Origin: Paramecium sonneborni
Lineage: Eukaryota > Ciliophora > Oligohymenophorea > Peniculida > Parameciidae
Direction of reading: 5' to 3'
Assembly (NCBI GenBank): GCA_905182985.1
Contig: CAJJDN010000017.1
Span: forward strand, 505,775-569,774
Length of the DNA: 64,000 nt
Part shown: piece by piece, positions 44,913-57,451 of the stretch
Layout of the letters: each line of letters opens with the position of its first letter
Numbering within the stretch: position 1 is the first letter of the stretch
Notes under the pieces: model-generated
Told to the model about the DNA's origin: nothing
Seen by the model: the letters and a program-made list of their open reading frames with translations, nothing else
The model's database searches: none
Translations under genes and position numbers: made by a program

Positions 44913-47900
44913 ATGCTTTATTCTCTACCTAAATATCTGACAGCAAAATATAATAATCATCCTTGTGAGAGCATAGAATCATTTGAAAATGCTTACAAAA
45001 ACAACCTTTTTTAATGGTATTGAATCAAAACTTTGAATAACATAAAGTGGACAACTTGCATGTCCCTTTTTGTTCCTACAATATATATATATTTTATTAA
45101 TTGTGGTAATTTTAGGGCTAAGAAATAAAATGTCAATGAAATAGCTGTTGTTTCCAAAAAGATTACAACTTTTATTATTAGAATGTATATCTACGATTAG
45201 TAAGTGGAAAGATGCAATTATGCTTTATATCAAGATAATCCAAGGTAAGAAGTACAAAAATTATAAAAAGATTCCCCTCAATAACAGAAGATATTAAAGG
45301 AGCATGTTTAGTTCGCAAAAGACGAAGTCATGAAGAAGAAAATTTGCATTTAGAATAGGTATCTTTTATTTATATTAAAATACTAGAAATTATTATCAAA
45401 AATTTATATAGTTGATTAAGATGAAATTTTTGAGAAATTCTGTTTATAAGGTTCTTTAGAAGACAATTTAAATTTATTGATGGAATGCTCAAATGGTCTT
45501 GCATTTTCTTCATAACCAAAAGTCTCATATAATTGTATTACAAAATAATTTATTGTCAATGATGCTATTTGGTTTAATCCAAAAACATTTTAATCCTGTA
45601 GTGGATGGATTATAAATGAATTTGAAAAAGCAATTGCATTATTGTATAAAATAATTTGTATTAATATCATAGATACTATTAATATTAATAAGGATGTATA
45701 GAGGATAATAATTAAAATAAGAATGATGACCTTAAAAGATTTTGGATATAGGATTTTGAATTAAGAAATAAGATTCTCAATTAAATTCCTTAGATTTGTA
45801 AGGAGTTCAAGAATGCTCCTAAAAAAAAAAATTCTAAATAAGAATATATTTTATGGACTTAACTAATTTTAAAATAAGCTTCATATTAAAATGATAAATA
45901 AATTAATATAGATTAAAATTGTTAAATGATGTTTTTATCAATTAATGAAAAGGATGTTTCTACAATATTTATTAATAATGAATTAGAAATAATGAATTAT
46001 ATGCCTCTGGAATAAGTTTTAACAATATAAAGATTATGTTAAAAAAGAATATTAAGACTCATAAGAGATCATTATAAGGAGAAATTAATGAAAGATATAT
46101 AAGAAATTGAAGGTAAGGAAAAGAGGAAAACAATAGAATTAAAAAAAAAATCAAAAAAACATAAAAAATAGAAAAATAAGAATGAATAAAAAAAATTAAA
46201 TATGAATTAAGAGAAATGTAATAGTTTTGAGTTAGCTGATAAGTAAGATACAACATAAGATGAAGTGCATTGTAATGAATATGAATTAGAAAAAAATACA
46301 AAGTAATATATAAAGATTATCTTTTAAAGTTCATTTTAAGAGATTAGAACAAATGTTCAAGATTCTGTAAAATCAGATATGATTTAAAATAATAAATAAG
46401 AATAGAATTTAATTGAAGAAGTCAATCAAATACTTGATGCTGAAACGATTATAGACTTGAGTAATAATATTTAGAATGATGACGATGAAAATTGGGTTGT
46501 TATAACTGCACCTAAAAAATAAAAAAAGAAGTCTAATCGTAAATTTAAATCATCATAAGACAACGAATACAAAAATTAATAATCTTCTTAGAAACAAAAT
46601 CCCCCAACATTTATTGAATCTTCTGTTTAAACAAAATCTCATAATTAAGAACTTTTTTTGAGCTAAAAAAGCTAAAAAAGTAATACATAGGTTATTGAAA
46701 CTGTAAAATAAGAAGTGTTGATGGTTAAAACAGAGAAAAATACAAAATAGGAAAATAAAGAAATTGACAATCGATCATCATAAAATTAAAATAAAATGAA
46801 TCAAACATGTTTATCAATATTAGAAGAAACAAAAAATATTAATCCTACTCTATAGTTATTATAATTGGTAGATTTAAGCATTTAAGTTCCATAAGAATCT
46901 GAGAACTTATTATAAAAAAATAATAATTTAAATAATCAATATGAAGTTTAAAATACAATTAATAAATAACCAAAAAAAGAAGATGATCAAATTGATTATG
47001 TTATAATGAATTAAGCAAAAGTATTAATGATTAAAAAACTTGATATGGATATGAGAGAATTTAATGATATAATTTTAAGTTAGAATCAATAAATTTTAAA
47101 ATTAAGAAAAATAATTTATGACAGATTATAATTTGTTATAAATTATCTTTTTAAAGGTTTCACTCATCATATATAATAGCTAGACTTTAATTCTTAAGTG
47201 CGTCTTTTTGGTTCATGTGCAACTGGTTTATCTTTATAAGAAAGTGATATTGATATAGGAATAACAGGATTTGAGATGTGTCCAAATTCGTAATTAAATA
47301 TACCTATTTAAAAAATAACAGAATTTCTATAAAAAATGAGATGGGTTAAAAATATAGTGTAATCTAATTTATATTTTTATTTAGTGCAATTACATCCTCA
47401 ATTATGCCATTAATAAAATTACAGGTAGACCCTACTATTTCTTTTGTTTAGTCATCTCTGCCTATAGGTTTACCTTATATAGATTTAATTATAAAGTAAT
47501 AAATTTAAATATTAATAAAGTCCTGATGACGATATTCATAGATAAATATTTAGTGTTGATATAAGTTTTTTTTAATATACAGGTCCTAAATAAAATCATC
47601 ATTTAGGCTTAATTTCAACTGAATTAACTTTATAATGGCTTTCCTTTTATAGTGAATTGAGACCAATTATATTATTATTTAAAAGTTTATTGAAAAAAAG
47701 GGGGTTGAATGATTAGTATAAAGGTGGAATATCTTCATTTTGTATTATTCAAATGGTTTTAGCATTTCTAGAATGCTTTTATCATTAACATTAAGCTTCA
47801 TCAATAGGATTCACAACTTATAATTTTTTGAAGTTTTATGGAACTGAATTTGATCCAAAAACAACTGGTATTAGTTATAAAGGTTTTAATGAAAAGTAAT

Positions 47901-48200
47901 ATATTATTATTTAGTTATAGTCCATTTTATGATTTAAATGAATTTGATGATTAATCTGAGATTACAATAGTGTCTCCGATTACAAATGAAATAATTAGTT
48001 CTGCCTCATCATTTGTTTTAACAATATTATAAGATTTAAAAGGTTTGTATTAAGCAACAGAAAATGAAATAACCTTTTTTTATGAGAAACTTAAATACAA
48101 TAAAAAGAAGAAAGGAAAGAAAGAAGAACGAAATTTATTTTAAAAGGAATTGAATAGACTTCGACCTCTTTTTAGTAATACTGTATATAATAAAACTTGA
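44913..48200 (+). CDS. TRF4/PAPD5-type nucleotidyltransferase (non-canonical poly(A) polymerase)
   Basis: The catalytic core is at 47200-48050: VRLFGSCATGLSLQESDIDI-G (GS motif and first two Asp in DID), the third Asp in IFSVDISFFQYTG, HHLGLISTELTLQWLSFYSE, LRPIILLFKSLLKKRGLNDQ, GGISSFCIIQMVLAFLECFY, FLKFYGTEFDPKTTG, with a tail of PITNEIISSASSFVLTILQD. This order is that of TRF4/Cid1-type enzymes, which add A or U to RNA ends for decay or silencing. The N-terminal 700 residues are Lys/Gln/Asn-rich, with a folded-looking start (NGLAFSSQPKVSYNCITKQF). Introns include 47896-47914 (19 nt) and several of 25-29 nt. The 5' end before 45360 is uncertain; exons there do not join cleanly. Confidence 0.8.
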
Positions 48201-48269
48201 TTTTAATTATTTAAGTAAATAATTTACCAAATTTGTTTAAGTAGTTAAAATTATTATAAAATTCTTTAT

Positions 48270-50135
48270 TCATTCTAAACCTTCAACATTTGATTCTTAA
48301 TCTCCAATTAATTAAATAGGAGGAACAAATAATTCTTGCATTAATTTAACAGTATCAATTTCTATATTTTTAGACAAACAATTTACATGTATGTGCTTTT
48401 CTTTCTTTTCTTAAAATTATTAAACTAGGTTTCTTTATTCCATCTAAAATTCCTGTTACTTTTTAGAATTCAGGTTTAGATCCATTGCATAGATCCCATA
48501 TAGGTAATCCTCCACCTTCACTTACTACACCTTCACTTTCAAAATAATTATTTATTCTAGAAGTAGCTACAGATGGTAAAATAAAAGAGTCTAATTAATA
48601 TGATGAATTAAGTTAAGGATTTTAAAGTAATGTTGAAGAATGATTCTATATTCTTAAAATTCTACTATCATCAGGTTTAATTGGTGATAATAAATTTTAT
48701 TAATTAAAATCATTATTTTCTTAAATATTAATCATAAGTGGTGTTTTTTTACTTTTACCTGTAGGACTGTATACTGTCCTTTTTGTACCTTTTCTTTTTT
48801 CATTCATTATTTATTCAAATGTTAGATGTTAATTTTAAGTAGATTTTTATTATGAATCTTTGGTTTATTAATTTATAAATTAATTTTGTTTAGATATTTA
48901 ATTTAATTTATGTGGATTGTATGCAATTTCTACTTATTACCTTTTGTCTTGATTCTAGATTAATAACAATTTACTTGCATAACATGAATAGTCTGATGTT
49001 TTTTTTATTTACTATATTCTGGTAATCTTTCCCAATCATATGCAAATGTTTAGCCATACATATTTTATTTACTATTATTATTTTCAATTTCTTTTTCAAA
49101 ATAAGATTTTAATTTATCATAATTTGGATTTTCTGAAAATTCTAATGATTTTATATCATTCATAAAGAAATAAAAACACTAGAATTAAATGAAATCTTAC
49201 TTTAGGTAGATTAAAACATAAATCTTCAATTTTAATTTCTTTTTTAATTTAATAAATTTTAGCATATTTAGCATCTTTAGAATCTATTTATAAATTCATC
49301 CAAGGTAAATTACCTGAAGCAAGGTATATAAGAACATATCCTATACTTTCAAGATCATCTCTTCTTCCTTATTCCATTTCTTCATGTGCACTTATAGAAG
49401 CATATCTAGCAGTTCCAATAAGTCCTGCCTTTTTAACATAAGCAATATGTTCTCCTTTACTATTCTAAATTTATACATTATATATAATACAATATAATGT
49501 TTTGATAATCCAAAATCAATTAAATATAAAGACTTAGCATTAGGTCCTTAATCTATAACAAAATTATCTGGTTTAATGTCACGATGAAGAAATCTATTCT
49601 CATGCATCACTGACACTCTATCTATCATCTGTTAAGCTAATATCATTTTATTTTACTTACTTAAATGGCTAATCTTATAACAGTGGCCATATTCATCACA
49701 CCTCCTAACTTTCTAAAAATTTATTCTAAGTTTTTCCCTAACATTGTCATTATACAATAAGTATATCCCCTTTCTTATCCATAAAATTTTATTTATGGAA
49801 AACCTTACTATTTTCTAATATTGGATCATATAATTTTACCTTAATTCAATTAACACTTTTATTTCTCTCTCTAATAAGCTATTTTCATCATCATCTGCTT
49901 CAACCTTCATTGCCCAAGCTGCATTATTATTATTTCTATCAAGAACTTTGAAAACACTACCAAATGAACCTTCTCCAATTTTCTGACTAATTAAAAATCG
50001 ATTCTAAATCATATCTCCTACCTTTTCATTATTTTAATCTAATACCTTTAATGGTTAAATATCCTCATCACTTTCATAATATTTTCTTTCATCTTATACA
50101 TTATCTGTAAAATTATCTTCATTTTTAGAAATCAT
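48270..50135 (-). CDS. casein kinase 1 family protein kinase
   Basis: Kinase domain: NRFLISQKIGEGSFGSVFKV, AAWAMKVEADDENSLLEREI, then after introns RVSVMHENRFLHRDIKPDNF-VID, SLYLIDFGLSKHY, KAGLIGTARYASISAHEEME and QGRRDDLESIGYVLIYLASG-NLPW. HRDIKPDN, DFGLSK and GTARYAS (CK1 has this in place of APE) put it in the CK1 group. The N-terminus has a short acidic lead (YYESDEDIQPLK). The C-terminal tail, over 200 residues, is Gln/Ser/Asn-rich and includes PIWDLCNGSKPEF. Introns: one near the N-terminus (50028 area, or read through), others near 49845, 49650, 49470 and 49235, one of 20 nt near 48951-48970 and one of 25 nt near 48365-48389. It is tail to tail with the TRF4-like gene. Confidence 0.9.
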
Positions 50136-50735
50136 TTATATGTAAAATATTAAATATAAATATTTCACATTTATTTTAAATGTTTCTATCATTTAGAATA
50201 TTCTGTATAGAAATATTCTAGGACTTTTTAAAATCTCAATAGACATTATTCTAAGTATTATTGATGAAATCTAGTTTTTAATTTAAACTTTATTACGAAT
50301 TTTTTATCCAATTATAGTCAATATTTTGAGTATCAGACTTAAATAATCTGGATAAAAGAAACCCCAAAACCTTCTTTTTAGATTCTATATAATATTTAGG
50401 TTTTTGGTTTATAATCATAACTATATATTAATTTAACGCAAAACTAATATTTTTTATAATATTAAAATTATTATTTATTTGATACTTTCATTTGAATCGC
50501 CTTAATTTATATATATATAAGGGTAACTTTTTAATTAGTATTTATGAACATACATGCGTTTAATTGAATTGTCCTTAAAATAACGATTAATATGTAAATT
50601 AAATTTTTTAAGAATAATTCAAATGATATCTTTCATTTCTATTAAGTTTTTCACTGTACTAATAAAAGAGAGAACGATTAATTAGATAAAATAATATTTA
50701 AAAATAATTTTTTTAATGATTTAATGATTTATAAA
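50136..50735. other. 600-nt spacer, no gene seen
   Basis: AT-rich with stops in all frames. A short palindromic pair (TTTATATATATATAAGG near 50510) and several TTTTTAA runs occur; nothing points to an RNA gene. It separates the CK1 start from the stop of the large membrane-protein gene. Confidence 0.5.
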
Positions 50736-53700
50736 TCATAAAGGAATTAACTTTTCTTTTTTTATTTGAGCTTTTTTTTTCTTACAACACCAAATAGTAA
50801 TGCCAATACCTACACCTAAGACAATTCCACCTCCAATACTCCAAAATAACCATTATGAAAATCCTTTTTTATCCTCCGGAGTAGGATCTGGACCAGGAGG
50901 ATTTGGACCAGGAGGATCTGGACCAGGAGGAACTGGATCAGGGGGAACCTAAGTTATATTCAATTTAATTTAAACAGTGACTTAATTATAAGTATTTTTC
51001 AAAATAAATTACACATCTTTATTTTAAGGTTTAGTTGTACATATTTATGAAGATCTTTTTAATATAAAATGTTAAAGTATATAATAACCTTCGTCTTTTA
51101 ATAAGTGCAATTGCCCATTATAGTTGTATACTATTAATGGACTATTTTGGGTTGGTAAATGAGCAATGGCTAAATTTGGTTAAAGGTTTGTAAAATCATC
51201 CGTTATATCATAAAATAGTACGCCAAGTTTCTATTTATATGTATTCACATAATGTATGGAATAAATATTCTCATTAAGTTAATCTTCTACTATCTCATGC
51301 CCTCCATACACTTATATCAATGATTTGAATTTAATTTACATTAAACAGTAATTTTAATCACATTACTTTTCTAATTTAAATATTACTATGGGTTAACCTT
51401 AACCAGACACAAAAATCTAATCTTTTTTAACAAGTATTTTACCACATTAAGATTTTGGATTGTTAAAGATAGGTTCTACATTTTTCAGATTAAAATATTA
51501 AACCTTCATTAAAGTTAATGAATCTGTAACTTTCAAATTTATAAAATTTAATTAACATTCTTAATTAATTGATGCAATTAAATAAATATTTTCAAACAAT
51601 TAAGAAACTTCTATAAAGTTTGAATACTAATACATTTATTAAAAGCCAATATACTTAAATTGAAATATTTTGGATGGATCTCCATTTGTATCATATATAA
51701 AAATGTATTATGAACTCCATTTCATAAACATATGGTTTTAATTTAAATAATAAATTTTATTTATGAAACCCAATTCAAGACAACCATCTTAAAGTTAACA
51801 ATTATAATCTTTGCATTTAATCAAGCATAAAATACCCTTAGTATCAGAATTTTCAGCACCAACATAAATGAGGTCATCATAAATATACATAATTTCATTA
51901 AAAATATACTAATCACCTAAAGGAAATTCAATAGATTCAAAATTTGCTTTAGAAACTAAGACAATCTTATTATTAATTAATTAAACTAAAGTATTACTGT
52001 CATATTCCATTATAGATTCACTATATAGAATTGTTTCTGTTTATTTAATTAATGTTTTTACGTATTCTACATCTTCTATTGGTTCTTTTAAATCTATTTC
52101 AAATGCTTATCCACTATACCATGATTACCCTAAATTATAACATTGGGTTTTTTATCCATCTTTTTCATATGTGAAATTGAATTAATGAACTATAGCAAAT
52201 AATTCAGTTCCTCTATTAAATAAATTAACAGGAATTTATTCTAGCTTATAGCTATTAAATTAGTTAAAAATTCTACCAGATAAATTTAAAGTTTGTTAAA
52301 ATTAAATTTATTTCTATTCTTAATTCAGCTTTCCATGAATTACTTATTTAAAGTTATCGATTATTAAATGTTATTACAAATTTTAGTTTGATTTATCAGT
52401 TAAGAATAGAAGTTTGTCACAAGTTGAAATTTAAGTGTTTTAAGATATTTTAAGCTCTAAATATTAGGAATTAATAAAATTTTATTCAGGACGATATAAC
52501 AAAATAACAGGAATTCCATCTCTTAAGGCTTTTAGATAAATATATTTACGGGAACCAAAATAGCTTTTGCAATTTTCTTGATTAACGATTGTTACTTCCT
52601 AATATTTGCTCAGATCTATTTCTTTTTTAAATAAAATAAATCTTTTTGGATAATCATTCTCTTAATTACTGTAATTATCATAGATGTATCCAAAATATTA
52701 ATCATTCTTTTTCATTAATATAAAAAATAGATTCTCATCAATCAAATCAATTACAGTACCATCATTATGAAGTTCAATTCTTTAATCAGTAATTAAATTG
52801 GTTAAGACATTGCCAATTTAAAACCAAAATTAAATAGGAATAATGTTATTAGAACTTTAAAATTTTAATTGTGCAGTTTTTTTTTTATAATCTAATGAAT
52901 AACCTAATAATTGATTTTCCTAAATTAACCAAACTTCTTCTTGGCCAACAAAAATTTATTTAATCATAGAGTTCACTTAAAAGGTAATTTTTAGTCTTTA
53001 ATTTCTATAGATATCTACTTATTTATCATGAGCTAATGCAAAAACAATAAATGAATTCGAATCGTAATACCAACTTTGAAGAGGAGAATCAATTAATTCA
53101 ACAAATTCATCTTCCAAATCAAAAAGTTTTTAACATAATTGTGGTTAATAATTAATAAAGGATCTGCATTCATATGTTTATAGCTCCATGTTTTTATTTT
53201 ATTCTATGAGAACGAAGTAAGGATTGTAATTTATAATTTTTCTATAAATAACTTGTTCAGGATCTTCTTTTATTTATAATTCAAAAGGAATTGTCAAATT
53301 ATAATTTAGATCTAGAGCTTCATTATGATCAAATTCTAATTAAATATTGAAACCCTAATATTGTTATATATAGCCACAATAATCATTAAGTCTTTATTCA
53401 TCTCTGCTGCAAAAAATTTGAGGAGCGAGTAATGTTTAATAAATCTCGGTTGAAGATTTATCAACAACTTTAAAATAAATGTTTGCTCTGCAGGTTATTT
53501 AAAATTAATTTGTTACTTCTAATATAAAATGCATATTTTCATTAATTAATTCCTTTGATGAAAATTACAATCTTTAATATTTTTATACATAATTATAAGC
53601 ATAAAAATATGGCTAAATAAATAATAAGAAGCTTGAAAATTGTATATATTAATGTACAAAAGTTTTACCTTCAAGATTGATTGACCATTCAATTTTTATG

Positions 53701-54770
53701 CGATTAAGATCTTTAATAGAATAAAGTGAAAGAGATTTTTCATTTTATAATAAAAGATAATACATAAAGGATATATAAACCTTTGAGTTGATATCATTCT
53801 TTAAATTATCTATTGTCCACTCAAATGTCCCAGATTCGCTAGTTTTCTTACACAATATGAATGTATCTGAAATGATAGCTAACCAATAAAATAATTCATT
53901 ATTTTTATCCACTATATAATCATATCCATAAGGTTTATCTATTTAAGTGCGTAAGTACCAATTTTTTTCCCATTCGTTGGATTGAAGATTATATTCTAAT
54001 TCTAAAAATTGTCCTTATTGATTCAAAATTGTAATTATACTATTTTAGTGAAATTTGAAATCTACTATTTCTAAATAAAATAAATCATCCAAAAGTAATT
54101 TTTATAATATTTCTGTAGTTAAGTTTCCTTTTAATACCAATTTATTATCTTATTATAATTAATAAACTTCTATATAATTAGTCAAAGATCTTATAAGCAC
54201 ATCATCTAATTAGTCAATTTTTCTTTATGGATTAGTAGAATTTTAAATTTACATTGTTAAAACTGATTCTTTTTCTAAAATAGCAAAATAATCGCCTTCA
54301 GCATTACTACATTCAATTACATGCAATTTTAACAATTATACTACATCATAACAAGTCGAGTTTTCTTTTAGATTTAATTATTAAGAAACGTCAATTTATG
54401 GTGTAAATCCAAATATTTCGGAATTATATTCTACAAAATACTTATTTTCTGCTTTGCTTAAAAAACTCCAATGTTAGGTAGAATCATATTCTGCACTTTT
54501 GTATAATTTTTATTAAATAATTTCCTTATTTAAACTTAAAGTATATTCTGATTATTTTATTAGGTCTATTGGGCTGGATTCAATAATACTCACAAATTCA
54601 GAAGGAGGAGAAATTTTGTATTAACTTTCCAAATTTAAGATTTCATCAAAAATATAAGATGGTGACTATTCAATTATTTCTCCAGGGGTTGATACAATGT
54701 AAATAGTGTCATTTGGGAATTTTGTACATCCATATATTAATGGTATTAATAATAGATAAATCCTTATCAT
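50736..54770 (-). CDS. large type I membrane protein with Pro-Gly stalk
   Basis: About 1340 residues, apparently intron-poor: I read several long stretches without a stop. It starts with a signal peptide (MIRIYLLLIPLIYGCTKF). The ectodomain of some 1250 residues is beta-rich with spaced Cys (CSRDEQRLNDYCGYIQQYQG, for example) and no recognised domain. Just before the membrane is a repeat PPGPDPPGPNPPGPD and an acidic PEDKKG. Then a single span, WSIGGGIVLGVGIGITIW, followed by CCKKKKAQIKKEKLIPL, a short basic tail. Topology therefore puts nearly all the protein outside. It looks like a ciliate surface receptor or adhesion protein; ligand unknown. Confidence 0.8.
50880..50948. repeat. 15-nt tandem repeats coding a Pro-Gly stalk
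   Basis: Four copies of a unit close to GGAGGATCTGGACCA run from about 50885 to 50945 and code for PPGPD/PPGPN repeats on the minus strand. G and C rise sharply here compared with the rest. Copy number is likely variable. Confidence 0.85.
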
Positions 54771-54988
54771 TAATTAAATTATTTGATAAACAAGCTAGTA
54801 GTTAAAATATAACTGATTTTTTAAGAATTTGGATTATCCCAAGTTATTCTTTAATATTGATCTATCCCCTTTAAAATTTTTTGTAAAAACAGGGATTCGA
54901 AAAAATCAAAACACAACGACAAATTTCTATGATAGGTGAAATCTGAAAAACTTTAACTTTAATATATTGAAATAAAAGTAGACTACTA

Positions 54989-55285
54989 TGGGATGAAAAA
55001 TTTTTTAAAATAGAAGAAGACAATAGTATCAACTTGAAGTAGCCTTAAAAATTATATATATCTAATTTAAGCTATATTATTTTAGAAGCTCTACCATTTA
55101 AGAAACCTGCCAAACTCACTCAATTAATATGTTTTAATTTTATAAAGAGTTAAATGAAGAAAGAAATCAAACTGGCTGCCAAAAATCTTAGAAGAGATTA
55201 AAAGTTTATCAGAGTTCCTTAACAATAAAATTTTCGAAAATAAAAATATTATAATTTAAGAATACAAAATATAATCTTATCATGA
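54989..55285 (+). pseudogene. NOP14-like C-terminal fragment
   Basis: An open frame of about 98 codons without a start of its own: DEKFFKIEEDNSINLKQPQK, then EALPFKKPAKLTQLICFNFI and KSQMKKEIKLAAKNLRRDQK-FIRVPQQQNFRKQK, ending at TGA. The last part resembles the basic C-terminus of the ribosome-assembly factor NOP14 (KRELKK..RKLRKDxxFI). Only about 200 nt lies upstream before the next gene, so the rest of a NOP14 gene (over 700 residues) is missing. I read it as a truncated pseudogene. The match is from memory of the family pattern, so the name is tentative. Confidence 0.4.
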
Positions 55286-55731
55286 AATTATGATAGTTTA
55301 TTAAAATATACTTTTATAGTGCTTTTTTGTCTATATGTTAGACAATTAATATTTGATTTCTTATTAGATGAAATGTCATTTATAATTTTAAAAAATTTAT
55401 TTATATAAATATCTATTTTTAAAAATTTTTGATCCAATATACTTAACATTTTTATAATTAACAAATTATTAAATATAATATTAATTCAATATTTACATAT
55501 ATAATTTTTGAATTATTTATGTACACTTGTTTTATGGATGAAAGATTGTTTAAAAATGATTAAACTAATATAAATCTTAACTTTAATTGAAGAGACTCTA
55601 AATGATTAAAATTTCTTTTTATGTAATAAAAATTTACCCTCCTTTAAAGTTTCAATAATTTATGTTAAATTAAAAAATTATTTCATGAACACAATTTTAT
55701 GTTTTATAACATTTTTAAACTCAAACATTTA

Positions 55732-56331
55732 ATGTAAAAAGGATTTATAGTTCAAGATAGTAAATTATTATATGAATCATTCAAAATATTAAGGGAATCT
55801 ATTTTTAGGATAATGAATTGTTAAGAAGTCAAAATTTACTTAATTGATGAAGAAAAAAAAACTCCATTCTCAAAAAAGACATTAAATTAATTAGCCATTG
55901 TTGAATTTGTAGATGAAACAAAATAAATTTTAGATTTAAAGAAAGCTAAATATATATTAGACTTTAATTTGATAAAAGCAGCTCTAAAAATAGACAATCT
56001 AAAAATTTTATGGAGTTATGTGTATTTAGAAAAAAGGACAATACAATATTCATATTTCAACTCCATCTACTCTGAGGAAAAAGAATCATCATAATTTTAA
56101 TTTTTATCAGAATGGATGATTTTTTTATAATGTTATTAATCACAATTAATTGATGATTACTGTAAATAAATTTAAACTTGCTCTAGAAAGCAGTATTTAA
56201 CTTATATAGAAAAAAGCTAAACTAAATTCATCTTTAATTATTTTTATACTTTTTTTCTTTTTTTGTAATAAATTAGTAGTGGCTTAACACTTAAATTCGT
56301 TGACTTATATAATAATCTTCATCATCTTTGA
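55732..56331 (+). CDS. unknown protein, 199 aa, intronless
   Basis: 200 codons from ATG (MQKGFIVQDSKLLYESFKIL) to TGA without an intron. It is helical and mixed-charge: ESIFRIMNCQEVKIYLIDEE, LNQLAIVEFVDETKQILDLK-KAKYILDF, LIKAALKIDNLKILWSYVYL, then a Ser/Gln-rich stretch and an aromatic segment FIFNYFYTFFLFL near the C-terminus. An upstream fragment in another frame (LPSFKVSIIYVKLKNYF) may be a further exon. No family was recognised. Confidence 0.55.
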
Positions 56332-56424
56332 TAGAAATGGAAGTTCTGGAGTTATTTTTATAATCGTTCGGCTATCTAATAAGTAAAGGATATATTTATT
56401 TATATATTTAACATAAAATTAAAA

Positions 56425-57407
56425 ATGTTTATAAAAGAAGCTTACGATAGAAGGTAAAAATAGAGCGATGGGGAATAAGAAATTTTATAGACTGAATAAA
56501 GAATTCATAAGATTGGAAGTATCAAGAACAATAAAATGAACTATGACAAAGATGAATAATTTTTTAGCAAAGAGGATATTCCTTAAAGAGCATTATAAAT
56601 AAAAGAAACTGTTTAAACTTTTGTTGATCCAGTAGATATAATTTCAATTAAATATGATAGGATATTTTAGGTTTAAGAAAAAAAGAATGGAATAGCAGTG
56701 TTTCTGTTCCAAAGAATCCATTATCAGAAGAAACCCATGAAAGAAAATTGGTTAAGATTCGATTAGGATTATTTGATCATCCAATTCCAAAAGAGAAGGC
56801 TAATAAAATATATGAGGGCATAGAAACCAGAGACAATTATTTATTAGCTAAGAAAGGTTCAAGTAAATGGAATGTAAGCACAGAAACCAACAATTTGGAG
56901 TTTTAAAAAAATCTAATGAATCAAACAAAAGATGCTTTAAAAAATACGAAGACTAAAGAAGAGGAGATTATAAAAAATTATTTAAAGCCAATAGAGCATT
57001 AAACAAAATTATAATTAGATTTAAGAAGTCAGAAAATAAATGAGAAAGAGATGAGAAATAATATAAGATAGGATTATTAATTGGCAAATCCTGCTGCATC
57101 TTAATAAGCAATAGATGGAGCAGTATTTAGATTAGCATATGAAGCAAAGTTGAGTAAAAATTAAGAGCAGATATAAGTAAAGATTAATATATGAATAGAG
57201 GATAAAAACTATACATTTAAGCCTGATATGACAAGAACATTAAGACATGATTTAGAATATAAATATTGTCATAATGGTGTATGGTAAAAGATGCCAGATG
57301 GAAGTGAAGGTTGGTCATGTTGTATGAATAGTACATTGGAATCAAGAGGATGTATAACAATAAAGGTAGATAAGAACAAGTGGGATTATTCGTCATTTAC
57401 GCATTGA
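56425..57407 (+). CDS. protein with CHORD-like zinc-binding C-terminus
   Basis: About 305 residues: a Gln/Asp/Lys-rich N-terminus (MFIKEAYDRRQKQSDGEQEI), a middle with LGLRKKEWNSSVSVPKNPLS, VKIRLGLFDHPIPKEKANKI, then a coiled coil with AANPAASQQAIDGAVFRLAY-type segments, and a final domain KDKNYTFKPDMTRTLRHDLE, YKYCHNGVWQKMPDGSEGWS-CCMNSTLESRGC followed by ITIKVDKNKWDYSSFTH. The pattern C-H-N-G..W-S-C-C..G-C resembles the second half of a CHORD zinc domain. Introns: 56632-56660 (29 nt, TAG) and 57177-57200 (24 nt, needing a GAG acceptor to keep frame, which is odd). It is 45 nt upstream of the next start. Confidence 0.65.
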
Positions 57408-57451
57408 CTTATAAAATTATATAAGATAATAATAATATAATAAAATTTGGA

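Noticed and set aside
48270..48807. Separate small gene starting MNEKRKGTKRTVYSPTG
   Set aside because: The same frame continues upstream without a stop into the CK1 kinase tail, so it is the C-terminus of that protein.
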